Assembly (NCBI RefSeq): GCF_024519725.1
Contig: NZ_JALJRK010000035.1
Span: 1-59,922, forward strand
Origin: Microvirga sp. Mcv34
GTDB lineage: Bacteria > Pseudomonadota > Alphaproteobacteria > Rhizobiales > Beijerinckiaceae
Length of the DNA stretch: 59,922 nt
Reading direction: 5' to 3'
Position numbers and translations under genes: made by a program. This document shows, in pieces, positions 35,422 through 44,631 of the stretch. Each line of letters starts with the position of its first letter. Positions within the stretch are counted from its first letter, which is position 1. A model generated the notes under the pieces. It ran no database searches and was not told the DNA's origin. It was given only the letters and a program-made list of their open reading frames with translations.

Positions 35422-36984
35422 CTACTTCAACGCTTCCAGCCGTTCGCCCGCCTGCGCGATGCCCATGGCACGGGCTCGCGCATAATAGTCACGCGCCTTG
35501 GCGGCATCGCCGCGGATCCCCCGGACGCCCAGCCTGGACAGCACGTTCGGGTCGTAGGTTTCCGCCAGCAGGAAGGCCGCACGGGCATGGCCGCCGTCCA
35601 AGGCCCGCTCGAACAGAAGCCTCGCTCCGCTTACGTCGCCCTTGCGGAAGAGTTCCTCCGCGCGGGATGTCAGGCGGTCGTCGCCTCTGGGAGCCTCCGC
35701 GGGCGCGCTCACCTTGGGCTCGGCGCCGGATGGTATTTCGATCTTCGTGGGCACCATGCCTGCCGTGCCGAGCGGCAACGGCTGAATGGCTTCGGGCAAA
35801 GCCGCGACCACGACGGGAGCCGGATCCTTCGATAGGGGGAGGGCGGAGGTCGCCTCCGGCAGCGCGCTGCCGGGAGCCGCGACCGCGGCTTTTACCTCCG
35901 GAGCAGGCGCATCCTCCTGCGGGGAACCGAAGGGAAGTTCCGCGCCTGCCGCGGCGAGGCGGAACACCACAGGTGTCGCGCTTGGACGTTGGGGCTCCTG
36001 AAGGGCGCGCAGTTCGCCATCCGTCTCCAGCAGTTCCCGGGTCAGCATGTCGTCGCGCTGCTCGGCCACGGCCAAGGCTCTCTTCAATTCCGCGACCCGG
36101 GACGTGTCGGAGGCCATCCTCTCGTCCTTGAAGGCGCGCAGATCGCGCAGTTCCGCCTCGGCCTCGGCCAATCTGCGCTCGGCCTCATTGCCCCGCTCGC
36201 GCGCCCGCCGCAGGAGCGCGTCCCGCTCGATCGCGTTCGAGGTCTCTGCCGTCTTGTCCTGCTCCCTGGCGGCCCGAAGAACCCGGTTCTCCTCCCGAAG
36301 CCTCTCCAGTTCGCCGATGGCGGCCTGGCTTTGGTCCTGCTCCCGCTGCAGGGCCTGCCGCATCTCCGACCCTGCGAGCGCTTGCGAGTTCGTTTCCGTC
36401 TCCAGGCGTTCCGCGAGGTGATCGCGCTCCTGCGTCAGGCTGGCCAGTGTTTGCGAGAGCGTACCGCTCCTGGCCCGCTCCTGATCCAGGGCCTGCTGCA
36501 TGTCGGCGAGATTCGCCGCATCCGCCACGAGGGGAGCCGCGCAGGTCTCGCCGGCTGGAGTCTCGGTGGTTGCCGCCTCCGTCGGAGCGGGCGGCTCAGG
36601 CGTCTGCTCGTCATTGCCCCGAATTCCGAGATTCTGCAGGGCAGTCACGAGGTTCGGATCGTTCAGCCGGTCGATGAGAACGATCGCAAGGGTGCCGACT
36701 TCGATCGCCGCATTGAGGCTGCTCTCGGCCTTTTTCGGATCCCCGGCCCGCATGGATGCTTCAAGCTCCGCCGCAAGGCGCTTCCGATCCGGCGAGGTGA
36801 GAAGAAGGGGCAGGAGCGTGCGAAGATCGTCTGCTTCCGCCGGTCGGGATGCGGCGCTTGCGGGAGCGCTGCCGGCTGGAGAGATCTGCGCGACGGCTGG
36901 TCCAACGAGCGCGGCGGCAATCAGGCCCGTGGTCAGCAGCTCCACGGTCAAACGCTTCAGTCCAGGTGTGGCGTGCCCAACCAT
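35422..36984 (-). CDS. Secreted coiled-coil protein with C-terminal Sel1-like repeats
   Basis: A 520-residue envelope protein. Residues 1-32 form a signal peptide (LLTTGLIAAALVGPAVAQ). Residues about 165-320 form a long coiled coil (LDQERARSGTLSQTLASLTQ, REENRVLRAAREQDKT, RLAEAEAELRDLRAFKDER). A Pro/Ala/Val-rich linker follows. The last 80 residues are two Sel1/TPR-like helix pairs (AEELFRKGDVSGARLLFERA, AFLLAETYDPNVLSRLGVRG, AKARDYYARARAMGIAQAGE). It is probably a periplasmic scaffold. It lies 68 bases downstream of the TAXI binding-protein gene on the same strand. Confidence 0.8.
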   Translation of the reverse strand: MVGHATPGLKRLTVELLTTGLIAAALVGPAVAQISPAGSAPASAASRPAEADDLRTLLPLLLTSPDRKRLAAELEASMRAGDPKKAESSLNAAIEVGTLAIVLIDRLNDPNLVTALQNLGIRGNDEQTPEPPAPTEAATTETPAGETCAAPLVADAANLADMQQALDQERARSGTLSQTLASLTQERDHLAERLETETNSQALAGSEMRQALQREQDQSQAAIGELERLREENRVLRAAREQDKTAETSNAIERDALLRRARERGNEAERRLAEAEAELRDLRAFKDERMASDTSRVAELKRALAVAEQRDDMLTRELLETDGELRALQEPQRPSATPVVFRLAAAGAELPFGSPQEDAPAPEVKAAVAAPGSALPEATSALPLSKDPAPVVVAALPEAIQPLPLGTAGMVPTKIEIPSGAEPKVSAPAEAPRGDDRLTSRAEELFRKGDVSGARLLFERALDGGHARAAFLLAETYDPNVLSRLGVRGIRGDAAKARDYYARARAMGIAQAGERLEALK

Positions 36985-37052
36985 GTCGGACCTCCTTCAA
37001 TGGTCGCCGAAGGCACGTGAAAAAGCCTTCGGACTCGGTCCCGTCTGGATCG

Positions 37053-38216
37053 TCAGTCCTGCCGCGTCACGCGCCGGGCGGATCGCTGCCGGTCGCTCTG
37101 CCAGGCAAGGAATTCCCGGAACAGCACCTCGCGCTGCTCGGCCGAGACGTCGATGCCCCTGCTCTTCATGAAGCTCTCGAAGCTCTTGCCTTCGGCGGTC
37201 GGCTTGGCGGCCGCCGCCGCACGGTCGAGCCAGTCCTGCGCGGGCTTCACGCGCTCCCAGCCGGGCACGTCGGCCGCGAGGTTGACCTCCTTCCATTTCG
37301 GATGCCGTCCCGGCTGCAGGAATTCGTCGAACCGGGAGAAGAACGCATCGACGAAGCGCTTGACGCGATTGTAGCGGTCGGAGTTTTCGGGCCAGTTGAA
37401 CACCGCGAGCAGGCTACCGACGGCCAGGGTGTCGACCGGCTTGTCGTTGTCGACGAGCTGCGGGTAATCGGCATTCGCCAGGCGGGCCGGGAAATAGCTT
37501 TCCGCGATCTCGCCCTCGAACGGGATCGACAGCAGGTGGAAGCGCCCGTCCGTCTGGAATTCGGCGATGGCGCGGACCGGCCGGCCGGCCACATAGACGG
37601 CCGCCTGGATCTCGCCGGATTTCAGCTTCGCATAGGACGAGGCCTGGTCGAAGGTGGTCACGTCCGGCTTGATCCCGAGCTTGTCGAAGATCAGTCGCGC
37701 GGTCAGGTTGGTGCCGCTGCCGGCCTTGTCGATATTGACCTTCTTGCCGTCGAGCTGCCGGATATCGGTGATCGCCCGGTCGGCGATGATATGGACCTCC
37801 TCGTTATAGAGGCGGGTGATGTAGCGCAGGCGCCGCACCGCGTCGTTCTGGAGGTTCTCGGCCTTGAGCTGCTCGCGCGCATCCATCTGCACGATGCCGA
37901 TGTCGACGCCGCGCAGGAACATGATGTCGCGCAGGTTCTGCAGCGAGCCGCGGCCGATCATGGGCAGCACGCGAAGGTCGTCCCCGTCGAGCACGTTGGC
38001 GAGGTCGGCAGCGATGCGGATATAAGTGCCGTCCGCACCGCCGGAGATCACCCCGAGCGTGCCCGCATTGGCGCGGGCCGGGCTGGAGGCCGGCGCATTC
38101 TGGGCCGAAGCCGCGACCTGGACCGACACGAGGGCGGCTGCGACAAAAACGACCTGAAGAGACAAACGGCGGACAAATCCAATCAACGAAGAACAGGCAT
38201 TCACTCGACCCGACAT
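37053..38216 (-). CDS. TAXI-family TRAP solute-binding protein, orphan
   Basis: A 387-residue secreted receptor. The signal peptide is VVFVAAALVSVQVAASAQ (cleaved near residue 39). The core matches TAXI proteins: GTLGVISGGADGTYIRIAAD, GRGSLQNLRDIMFLRGVDIG and IVQMDAREQL, with KVNIDKAGSGTNLTARLIFD at the ligand side. TAXI receptors normally serve a fused TRAP membrane protein (DctQM). No such gene is within reach here, and the extended C-terminal third (FLQPGRHPKWKEVNLAAD, then WLDRAAAAAKPTAEGKSFES) is unlike ordinary TAXI receptors. It may sense rather than transport. It leads a two-gene unit with the coiled-coil/Sel1 protein. Confidence 0.86.
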   Translation of the reverse strand: MSGRVNACSSLIGFVRRLSLQVVFVAAALVSVQVAASAQNAPASSPARANAGTLGVISGGADGTYIRIAADLANVLDGDDLRVLPMIGRGSLQNLRDIMFLRGVDIGIVQMDAREQLKAENLQNDAVRRLRYITRLYNEEVHIIADRAITDIRQLDGKKVNIDKAGSGTNLTARLIFDKLGIKPDVTTFDQASSYAKLKSGEIQAAVYVAGRPVRAIAEFQTDGRFHLLSIPFEGEIAESYFPARLANADYPQLVDNDKPVDTLAVGSLLAVFNWPENSDRYNRVKRFVDAFFSRFDEFLQPGRHPKWKEVNLAADVPGWERVKPAQDWLDRAAAAAKPTAEGKSFESFMKSRGIDVSAEQREVLFREFLAWQSDRQRSARRVTRQD

Positions 38217-38605
38217 TCTTCATCCTCCCCTGGATGAGCCTTGCGACTGTTGTCGATCCGATCGCTGTGCGGTCGTACTGATCGGTGTAAAATCGCTCTA
38301 AGAAACGGTGAAACAAAAACGAAGGAAAGTTCATCGTAGGCTCCTGTCCGCTTCGGTCAATTGAGTTTTGAGGACGGATTACTACTCAAGAAGGGATAGA
38401 AAATACTCAATTAGGAATAGGTTTTATCTTTATATTCCTTGAAGAAGTTCAATTTCTTATCCGACCGTCGGCGTCTTCTCGCACCGGATGCCAATGGTTG
38501 CGCCGATTCGGACACGCGAAAATTGTTAGCGGCCGCTCACCGCTTTAACGGTCCGTTAACCATAAGCGGTCGAAATCATGGGGTATTAAAGGAATCTGAA
38601 CTCCC
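38217..38605. other. Divergent intergenic region, TAXI gene / minCDE
   Basis: About 390 bases without a credible gene. The stretch 38345-38465 is AT-rich, with repeated ACTCAA (ATTACTACTCAAGAAGG and AATACTCAATTAGG), and likely holds both promoters. A TTAACGGTCCGTTAACC palindrome (38549-38565) lies about 45 bases upstream of minC and could bind a regulator. Confidence 0.5.
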
Positions 38606-39328
38606 GTGACCATTGCCGTTCGCACCCGTCCGTCTCTTCGCTTCCGTGGCAGGTCCTTCATGGCCCTGGTCCTCGCGCCCGAAGTGCCGCTGAGGGACTG
38701 GCTCGAAGATCTCGATGCCGTGTCCGAGCGGTCGCCCGGGTTTTTCACCGGACGACCCATCATTGCCGATGTCTCGTCGTTGAAGCCTTCAAAGTCCGAG
38801 CTGAAATTCCTCCTGGCTGCCTTCAAGATGCGCAACATCCGCATCATCGGCCTGGAGGGCGCCGCTCCCGAGAACGTCGACGCCGACATGCCGCCGCAGA
38901 TCGCCGGCGGGAAGCCGACGGGCGAGATCGACGTACCGGACGCCGCCAATGCGGCGGTCGCCGCGACCGCAGCGCCGTTCGGCGATGCGCCCGTGCCGGA
39001 GAAGTCGCTGCTCATCGAAGGCTCCGTGCGTTCGGGCCAGTCGATCCTGCACCCGGAAGGCGACGTGACGGTCCTGGGCTCCGTCGCGTCGGGTTCCGAA
39101 ATCGTGGCGGGCGGCTCGATCCACGTCTACGGTTCCTTGCGCGGACGCGCCATCGCCGGCTGCACGGGCAATGGCCGCGCGCGCATCTTCTGCCGCAAAT
39201 TCGAAGCCGAATTGATTGCGATCGATGGGCTCTACAAGACCGCTGACGACCTGGGGGGCAAGTTCCTCGGTCAGCCTGTGCAAGTGAACCTGGATGGCGA
39301 CTCGATCATCCTGAAGACAATGGATTGA
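38606..39328 (+). CDS. minC: Septum-site determining protein MinC
   Basis: A 240-residue FtsZ-polymerisation inhibitor. The N-terminal domain (to about 105, FRGRSFMALVLAPE, then SELKFLLAAFKMRNIRIIGL) contacts FtsZ. A Pro/Ala linker follows, then the C-terminal beta-helix that binds MinD and FtsZ tails (SGSEIVAGGSIHVYGSLRGR, AIAGCTGNGRARIFCRKFEA). It starts with GTG 38606 behind AAAGGAATC. First gene of minCDE. Confidence 0.95.
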   Translation: MTIAVRTRPSLRFRGRSFMALVLAPEVPLRDWLEDLDAVSERSPGFFTGRPIIADVSSLKPSKSELKFLLAAFKMRNIRIIGLEGAAPENVDADMPPQIAGGKPTGEIDVPDAANAAVAATAAPFGDAPVPEKSLLIEGSVRSGQSILHPEGDVTVLGSVASGSEIVAGGSIHVYGSLRGRAIAGCTGNGRARIFCRKFEAELIAIDGLYKTADDLGGKFLGQPVQVNLDGDSIILKTMD

Positions 39329-39344
39329 GAGAAAGAGGGCAACA

Positions 39345-40160
39345 ATGGCCAAAGTCTTGGTCGTAACTTCCGGCAAGGGTGGCGTTGGCAAGACAACGTC
39401 TTCGGCGGCTCTGGGCGCGGCCCTGGCGCATGGCGGCGACAAGGTCGTCGTCATCGACTTCGACGTCGGCCTGCGCAATCTGGATCTCGTGATGGGCGCC
39501 GAGCGCCGCGTGGTGTTCGATCTCATCAACGTGGTACAGGGCGACGCCAAGCTCAACCAGGCGCTCATCCGCGACAAGCGGCTCGAGAACCTCTCCCTGC
39601 TGCCCGCCTCGCAGACCCGCGACAAGGATGCGCTGACCGAGGAGGGCGTCGCCCGCGTGCTCGATGAGCTGCGCCAGAAATTCGACTGGATCATCTGCGA
39701 CAGCCCGGCCGGCATCGAGCGCGGCGCCACGATGGCCATGCGCCACGCGGACGTCGCCGTCGTCGTGACGAATCCTGAAGTCTCCTCCGTGCGCGATTCC
39801 GACCGCATCATCGGCCTGCTCGATTCCAAGACGGAACGGGCCGAGAAGGGCGAGCGCATCGAGAAGCACCTGCTGCTCACCCGCTACGACCCGGCCCGCG
39901 CCGAACGCGGCGAGATGCTGAAGGTCGAGGATGTTCTGGAGATCCTCTCGATCCCGCTGATCGGCATCATCCCCGAGAGCGAAGAAGTGCTGCGCGCCTC
40001 GAACGTGGGCTCGCCGGTGACGCTGAACAATCCTGCCAGCGCTCCGGGCCGCGCCTATTTCGACGCGGTGCGCCGCCTCAAGGGCGAAACCGTCGAACTG
40101 ACCGTCCCCACCGACAAGAAGGGATTGTTCGGCAAGCTGTTCGGACGGAGAGCTGCATGA
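39345..40160 (+). CDS. minD: Septum-site determining ATPase MinD
   Basis: A 271-residue deviant Walker ATPase: GKGGVGKTT at residues 10-18, [20 protein letters not shown] and [14 protein letters not shown]. The C-terminal amphipathic membrane-targeting helix is [14 protein letters not shown]. It binds membrane as a dimer, recruits MinC and oscillates with MinE to place the division site. It overlaps minE by four bases. Confidence 0.97.
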   Translation: MAKVLVVTSGKGGVGKTTSSAALGAALAHGGDKVVVIDFDVGLRNLDLVMGAERRVVFDLINVVQGDAKLNQALIRDKRLENLSLLPASQTRDKDALTEEGVARVLDELRQKFDWIICDSPAGIERGATMAMRHADVAVVVTNPEVSSVRDSDRIIGLLDSKTERAEKGERIEKHLLLTRYDPARAERGEMLKVEDVLEILSIPLIGIIPESEEVLRASNVGSPVTLNNPASAPGRAYFDAVRRLKGETVELTVPTDKKGLFGKLFGRRAA

Positions 40161-40420
40161 ACCTTCTGAGTTTCTTCAACCGGCGCACCTCCGCGCCCGT
40201 CGCGAGGGAGCGCCTGCAGATCCTGCTGGCGCACGAGCGCGGCATCGTCGGGGGCAAGCCCGACCTCGTGGCGCAGCTGCGGGAGGAGATCCTGGCCGTC
40301 GTCCGACGCCACGTCATGGTGGAGCAGGACAACGTTCAGGTGAAGATGAACCGGGACGCCGACATCTCGACCCTCGAGATCGAGGTCGAGATTCCCGGTC
40401 CGGCCGAAATCCGCATCTGA
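40157..40420 (+). CDS. minE: Cell division topological specificity factor MinE
   Basis: An 87-residue protein: N-terminal membrane-binding helix [19 protein letters not shown], the MinD-activating segment [11 protein letters not shown], then the dimerising domain ending [12 protein letters not shown]. It stimulates MinD ATPase. The ATG overlaps the minD stop (ATGA), the usual coupling. Confidence 0.95.
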   Translation: MNLLSFFNRRTSAPVARERLQILLAHERGIVGGKPDLVAQLREEILAVVRRHVMVEQDNVQVKMNRDADISTLEIEVEIPGPAEIRI

Positions 40421-40441
40421 CATGCGGTGCCATCAAGGATG

Positions 40442-40473
40442 AGCCGCCCTGGCCGATGCCGGGGCGGCTTTCT
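40442..40473. terminator. Terminator hairpin after minE
   Basis: AGCCGCCC / GGGCGGCT stem (40442-40449 and 40462-40469) with a 12-base loop and TTTCT beyond. It also lies at the 3' end of the convergent gene and may serve both directions. Confidence 0.65.
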
Positions 40474-41585
40474 CATGGCTGCTGCTTGCTCCAGACGCCG
40501 ATCTTCGCCTCGCGGGCCTTTTGGGCCGCAGCCTTGAGCTCGGGCGTCGCATCGTCGGTCGGGCGGCCGCCGCCGTTGAACAGCACCACGCGGGACAGGT
40601 CCTGGCTGCCGACCTGGCACCGGTAGACGTCGTTCCCGCCCACCGGGTCGCAGGCCACTTCGCGTCCGTTGAGATACTGAGTCAGGTCTTCGGGCTTGCC
40701 GGCGCCGGGCGCCCATTCGACCCCGAACAGGCGCACAACCTCGCCGTTCAGCGACAGAGTCGCCGTATCGATCACGTCGGGCACGCCGCGCAGCGTCCCC
40801 GTGGGGGCCGTCGAGCCCGTCGTGACCGGCTCAGGCTCCTTGATCGGGCCGGCAGCGGCCGGCGCCGTGGCGCGAGCTTGCGGGGCCGGCGCATCGTGGC
40901 CCCGGAACAGGAAGGCTCCGACGCCAAGGAGCGCGAGGAATGATACCGCCGCGAGGGCGACGGCCGGCCGCGCCCAGGAGCGCCGGGGCGTTTCGCCGAA
41001 GACGCCCCGCTCATCCTCGTCGACGATGGGAATGAAGGGGTCCTCGGTCCGCTCTTCGGGCTCGGGCGCGGCGGACGTCTTCAGGGTCTCGAACGCGCCG
41101 CGCGCCCGTTCCGGCAGCGTCGGTTTCGCATCGTGATCCGTCGGGATGGCGGCACCGTCCTCGACGGGGCGGGACGGTTCGGCATCGACGTTCAGCCAAT
41201 CGCGCTTCGGTGTCTCGCGCGGCGGAGGCGTCTCGTCCTCCGGGGCGAGTGCCGCCGCATCGGGCTTCGCCGGCCGGAAGAGCACCGGGTATTTGATGCG
41301 CAGCTCGTCCAGGAGGTCCTGAAGCGTGAACTCCTCCGTGTGACCGTTCTTCTCGATCGTCCGTGTCTTGCCGTCGTGATCGATGATGGTGAGCTTCAGC
41401 CCGCCGTTCTCCTCGGACGGGCGAACGGAGGATTCGATGATGAGTTCGAGGGCGCGGCGCGCATCGTCCGTGGGATGGATCCTGTCGAGCTCCGCATGGA
41501 TGACCTCGCGCATCCTCTCGCGCATCCGGGCCCAGTTGCGGCGCGGATCGACGTTGGAATCCGGCGTGGTGGAATCGTCAATCAT
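40473..41585 (-). CDS. Membrane-anchored protein with degenerate SNase-like domain
   Basis: A 370-residue protein. Residues 1-85 are acidic-helical (NWARMRERMREVIHAELDRI, then FTLQDLLDELRIKYPVLFR). A single span lies at about 207-228 (PAVALAAVSFLALLGVGAFL). The C-terminal 110 residues resemble a staphylococcal-nuclease fold (GVPDVIDTATLSLNGEVVRL, FGVEW, QYLNGREVACDPVG, YRCQV, then AAQKAREAKIGVWS). The usual D-G-D-T metal loop reads DTATL and the D-A-P-E after the barrel strand is missing, so nuclease activity is doubtful. ATG 41585 has AGGAGGG upstream and overlaps the stop of the gene before it. Confidence 0.75.
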   Translation of the reverse strand: MIDDSTTPDSNVDPRRNWARMRERMREVIHAELDRIHPTDDARRALELIIESSVRPSEENGGLKLTIIDHDGKTRTIEKNGHTEEFTLQDLLDELRIKYPVLFRPAKPDAAALAPEDETPPPRETPKRDWLNVDAEPSRPVEDGAAIPTDHDAKPTLPERARGAFETLKTSAAPEPEERTEDPFIPIVDEDERGVFGETPRRSWARPAVALAAVSFLALLGVGAFLFRGHDAPAPQARATAPAAAGPIKEPEPVTTGSTAPTGTLRGVPDVIDTATLSLNGEVVRLFGVEWAPGAGKPEDLTQYLNGREVACDPVGGNDVYRCQVGSQDLSRVVLFNGGGRPTDDATPELKAAAQKAREAKIGVWSKQQP

Positions 41586-42372
41586 GCGAGACACCCTCCT
41601 GGGCAAGACTTCCTCTGCGCTCCTGTCCGAGCAGCGTGCTGTGTTCCGCGACAATGACCGGCCTGTCGCCGATGAAGTTTACAATGAGCTGAAGGGCGCC
41701 GGTACCCTGCGAGACGCGCCGCCGCTTGGGGCTCGACGCCTTGAAGTCGAACACCGCATGCACCGTGCAGACTTCGCCCGGCGGGTTGCAGGTGGCCCCG
41801 ATGGCATCCCGGCGCGCGCGATAGTCGCGCTCCGGCCAGCGCTTCGCGAAACGGCGTTTCTCGTTGAAGAGCCGCTTCATGGTCATCTCGCGCCCGTGGA
41901 AGAGAACGCGCGGCGCATAGAATTCGGCCGTGGCCTCAAGGGCAACCTCGTTCGCGGCGGACCAGGATTCGAGATACTCGACGGCGAAGTCCCGCGCGGC
42001 CGAGGCCCGGGCGGACCGCTTGTCCCCCTCAGGCTCCTTGGACGGCTGTGCGGCGACGGCCGGCGCCGAAGGCTTGGGCGCGGGCGGCGGCTCGGTCCGA
42101 GCCGCACTCGGCGCCTCGGGTTTCACGACAGGTTCCTGTGGCTGGGCTGTCTGCGCAGGCGGGGCCGGCGGTGCGGGAGCCGGAGTCGCGGCCTGCTGTG
42201 GAGGACTTTCGGGCTGCGGGGCCTGGGCAGCAGGCGGCGGGGGCGTCGCCGGTCCGATCTGGGCCGGCGGATCCACCCAGGTCCGACCCGTCTGCGCGGC
42301 AGCCATGGAGGAGACAGCCGCCGTCAGCGTCAGGAGGGCGGTTATCGATGTCAGCGACCGGCCGATCTGCAT
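41578..42372 (-). CDS. Secreted Pro/Ala-rich protein with NTF2-like domain
   Basis: A 264-residue protein. The signal peptide is SLTSITALLTLTAAVSSMAA (cleaved near residue 28). Residues about 35-120 are a disordered Pro/Ala/Gln region (PPPPAAQAPQPESPPQQAAT). The C-terminal 140 residues look like an NTF2/SnoaL-type cone (AARDFAVEYLESWSAANEVA, EFYAPRVLFHGREMTMKRLF, then LIVNFIGDRPVIVAEHST). Probably periplasmic. Its 3' end overlaps by 8 bases the start of the SNase-like gene, so the two are translated together. Not otherwise recognised. Confidence 0.75.
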   Translation of the reverse strand: MQIGRSLTSITALLTLTAAVSSMAAAQTGRTWVDPPAQIGPATPPPPAAQAPQPESPPQQAATPAPAPPAPPAQTAQPQEPVVKPEAPSAARTEPPPAPKPSAPAVAAQPSKEPEGDKRSARASAARDFAVEYLESWSAANEVALEATAEFYAPRVLFHGREMTMKRLFNEKRRFAKRWPERDYRARRDAIGATCNPPGEVCTVHAVFDFKASSPKRRRVSQGTGALQLIVNFIGDRPVIVAEHSTLLGQERRGSLAQEGVSHD

Positions 42373-42538
42373 GCGTTCCAAAAGGCCTCTTCTTGAGAGA
42401 AAGGGACCGGGGAAAAGCGGGTAAAAGGCTTGTCGGTTCCATGATCCGCCCCGGCAAAGGTGTCGCCGGGGCGGGTGGCAATGGTTAGGCGTCAAATAAA
42501 AACGTCATGAAATAAATGGCGGGCCCGAGGGCCGGTCT

Positions 42539-42928
42539 TCAAAGCTGGGCGACGTCCACTGAGGCGACGCCGGAGATCCCGATCGCCTGTGCGGAGGCCT
42601 TCGACAGGTCGATGACACGTCCGTGGGCGTAGGGACCACGGTCGTTGATACGAACCACCACTGACCTGCCAGTCTTCTTGTTCACGACCCGCACCTTCGT
42701 GCCGAAGGGCAGGGTGCGGTGGGCGGCGGTCAAGTCGTTGGTGTTGAAGGTTTCGCCGCTCGCGGTCCGCCGGCCATGGAAACCTGGCCCATACCAGGAA
42801 GCGCGGCCGCTCTGAATCACTTTACCGGAAGATCCTGCCGGTTCGGCAGAGGCGACTTGAGGTAAGAAAATCGTCGATCCGGAGATGAACAGACTAGCGA
42901 GTGCGAGCGATACCTTACGTTGATCCAC
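42539..42928 (-). CDS. rlpA: RlpA-like septal ring protein, double-psi beta-barrel
   Basis: A 129-residue secreted protein. The signal peptide is SLALASLFISGSTIFLPQVA. The RlpA fold follows: GRASWYGPGFHGRRTASGE, TAAHRTLPFGTKVRVVN, VVVRINDRGPYAHGRVIDLS. The catalytic-type Asp in INDRGPY is kept. RlpA proteins cleave glycan strands lacking stem peptides during division. This copy lacks the SPOR domain, so it is a short RlpA and its targeting must differ. Confidence 0.9.
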   Translation of the reverse strand: MDQRKVSLALASLFISGSTIFLPQVASAEPAGSSGKVIQSGRASWYGPGFHGRRTASGETFNTNDLTAAHRTLPFGTKVRVVNKKTGRSVVVRINDRGPYAHGRVIDLSKASAQAIGISGVASVDVAQL

Positions 42929-43139
42929 AATGCATTCCCGTGATTGTTATCGATGGGCTGCAAAATGAAGGCTAATGGGGCAACATTAAGACGATATATT
43001 TGGCTGGAAGGAAGTGGGTATAGCCTGAGTATCCGGCGGGCATATTCAGTTAATCTATATAGATCGTCCGCTAAGGCATGTCGTCGCTGAACTGGACGTA
43101 AACAACCTGCAGCGGGATTGCTTGGCTAGGACGGAGTTT

Positions 43140-44372
43140 TTATTGCCCGAGAGGCTGCTTGGCTTCCCTTGGGGCAAGAACCATCAGTCGAAAGGCCAGT
43201 GCGAGCGCCGCGATCAGCAGGAGGGCTACGAGCGCCGAGACTCCGGGCCAGCCGCCATGGGTCCAGAACACGCCGCCGAGCGTGCCGACGGCACTGGAGC
43301 CGAGATAGTAGCAGAACAGATAAAGTGCCGAGGCCTGGGCTTTCGCCCCGAGAGCCCGGTTGCCGACCCAGCTGCTGGCGATGGAATGGGCCCCGAAAAA
43401 GCCGAATGTAACGGCCACGATCCCGGCCAGGATAAGCGCAAGGTGATGGAAGAGCGTGAGCGCCACACCGGCGAGCATGATGGCGATCATGGCCCACAGG
43501 ACCCGCCTGCGGCCCAGGCGACCGGCCAGCTCTCCGATCCAGGCCGAGCTCAAGGTTCCGATCAGGTAGGCGGAGAAGATCGCCCCGATGGCCGATTGGC
43601 TTAGAGAATAAGGCGCTTCGGTCAGGCGATAGCCGAGATAATTGTAGATCGTCACGAACCCGCCCATGAGGAGGAAAGCCTCCGCGAACAGGGCGCGCAG
43701 CCCGGGATCCTGCAGGTGTTCGCCGAAGGAGCGCAGCAACGGCCCTGGACGGGCCGGGCGGGGATGAAAATGAGCCGAGGTCGGCAGGCTCCGCCAAGCC
43801 GCGAAGGCCGAGGCCAAGCCTATGGCGCCGATCAGCCCGATGGCGATGCGCCAGGAACCGAGATCCGTCAGAACGCCGCTGATGATCCGCCCCGCCATGC
43901 CGCCGACCGCATTGCCGCCGATGAACAGCCCCATGGCGAGGCCGATGGATTTCGTGTCCACTTCCTCGCTCACATAGGCCATCGCGACGGCGGGAAGGCC
44001 GCTCAGGGTGATGCCGATGGCCATGCGGGCGAGGAGCAGGCTGGTCCAGTTCGGGGCCGCGGCGGACAAGAGGGTCAGGAACGCCGAGGCGAACAGCGAG
44101 GCCACCATGACGGGCTTGCGTCCCCAGACCTCCGACAGGGAGCCCGCCACAAGCATGGCCACCGCGAGAAGGCCCGTCGAGAGCGACAGAGATAGGCTGC
44201 TGACCGCCGCGCTGACCTGGAATTCCTGCGAGAATTCCGGGAGCAGGGGCTGAACGCAGTAGAGGATGGCGAAGGTCGAGAAGCCGGCGGCGAACAAAGC
44301 CAAGTTCAATCGGCGAAAGGCAGGCGTTCCGCTCACCAGGCGGCTTGGTGTCTCGGGCAGTGGCTTCAGCAT
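43140..44372 (-). CDS. MFS transporter, YnfM-like
   Basis: A 410-residue permease with 12 predicted spans. FAAGFSTFAILYCVQPLLPE at span one and SEVWGRKPVMVASLFASAFL in the first cytoplasmic loop (the MFS motif A analogue) match the YnfM/arabinose-efflux group. GLFIGGNAVGGMAGRIISGV is another family marker. The substrate is unknown. ATG 44372 starts at MLKPLPETPSRLVSG; upstream readings to 44525 are not family-like. It is divergent from the DMT transporter. Confidence 0.88.
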   Translation of the reverse strand: MLKPLPETPSRLVSGTPAFRRLNLALFAAGFSTFAILYCVQPLLPEFSQEFQVSAAVSSLSLSLSTGLLAVAMLVAGSLSEVWGRKPVMVASLFASAFLTLLSAAAPNWTSLLLARMAIGITLSGLPAVAMAYVSEEVDTKSIGLAMGLFIGGNAVGGMAGRIISGVLTDLGSWRIAIGLIGAIGLASAFAAWRSLPTSAHFHPRPARPGPLLRSFGEHLQDPGLRALFAEAFLLMGGFVTIYNYLGYRLTEAPYSLSQSAIGAIFSAYLIGTLSSAWIGELAGRLGRRRVLWAMIAIMLAGVALTLFHHLALILAGIVAVTFGFFGAHSIASSWVGNRALGAKAQASALYLFCYYLGSSAVGTLGGVFWTHGGWPGVSALVALLLIAALALAFRLMVLAPREAKQPLGQ

Positions 44373-44534
44373 GAATCCGTTCCGCGCCTGCCGTCGAAGC
44401 AGGTCCTGACCGGCTGGCCCAAGATCCGGGCCGGCTTCGAGGCCAGTATGCTTAGGGCGCAAGTGTAAGCCAGTCGACAAAGCAATCCATTCATTGAAAG
44501 CATGGACCCTGTGCCGTCTTTGCACTTCTCCTGC

Positions 44535-44631
44535 GGAGGAAACAGTATTTTATGTATTTCACATTACCTCCTCTCTTTGAGACCCTCAGGCTCGCCGCAT
44601 CGTCGTGCGAGCCTCATTTTTTGAGCTCGTC
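44535..44631 (+). promoter_or_regulatory. Candidate attenuator leader of the DMT transporter
   Basis: Holds a strong ribosome-binding site (GGAGGAAA, 44535-44542), a 27-codon reading frame, an intrinsic terminator inside that frame, and a CCTCC (44566-44571 area) able to pair with the GGAGG. The terminator would end transcripts before the DMT gene unless the leader is translated in a particular way. Confidence 0.5.
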
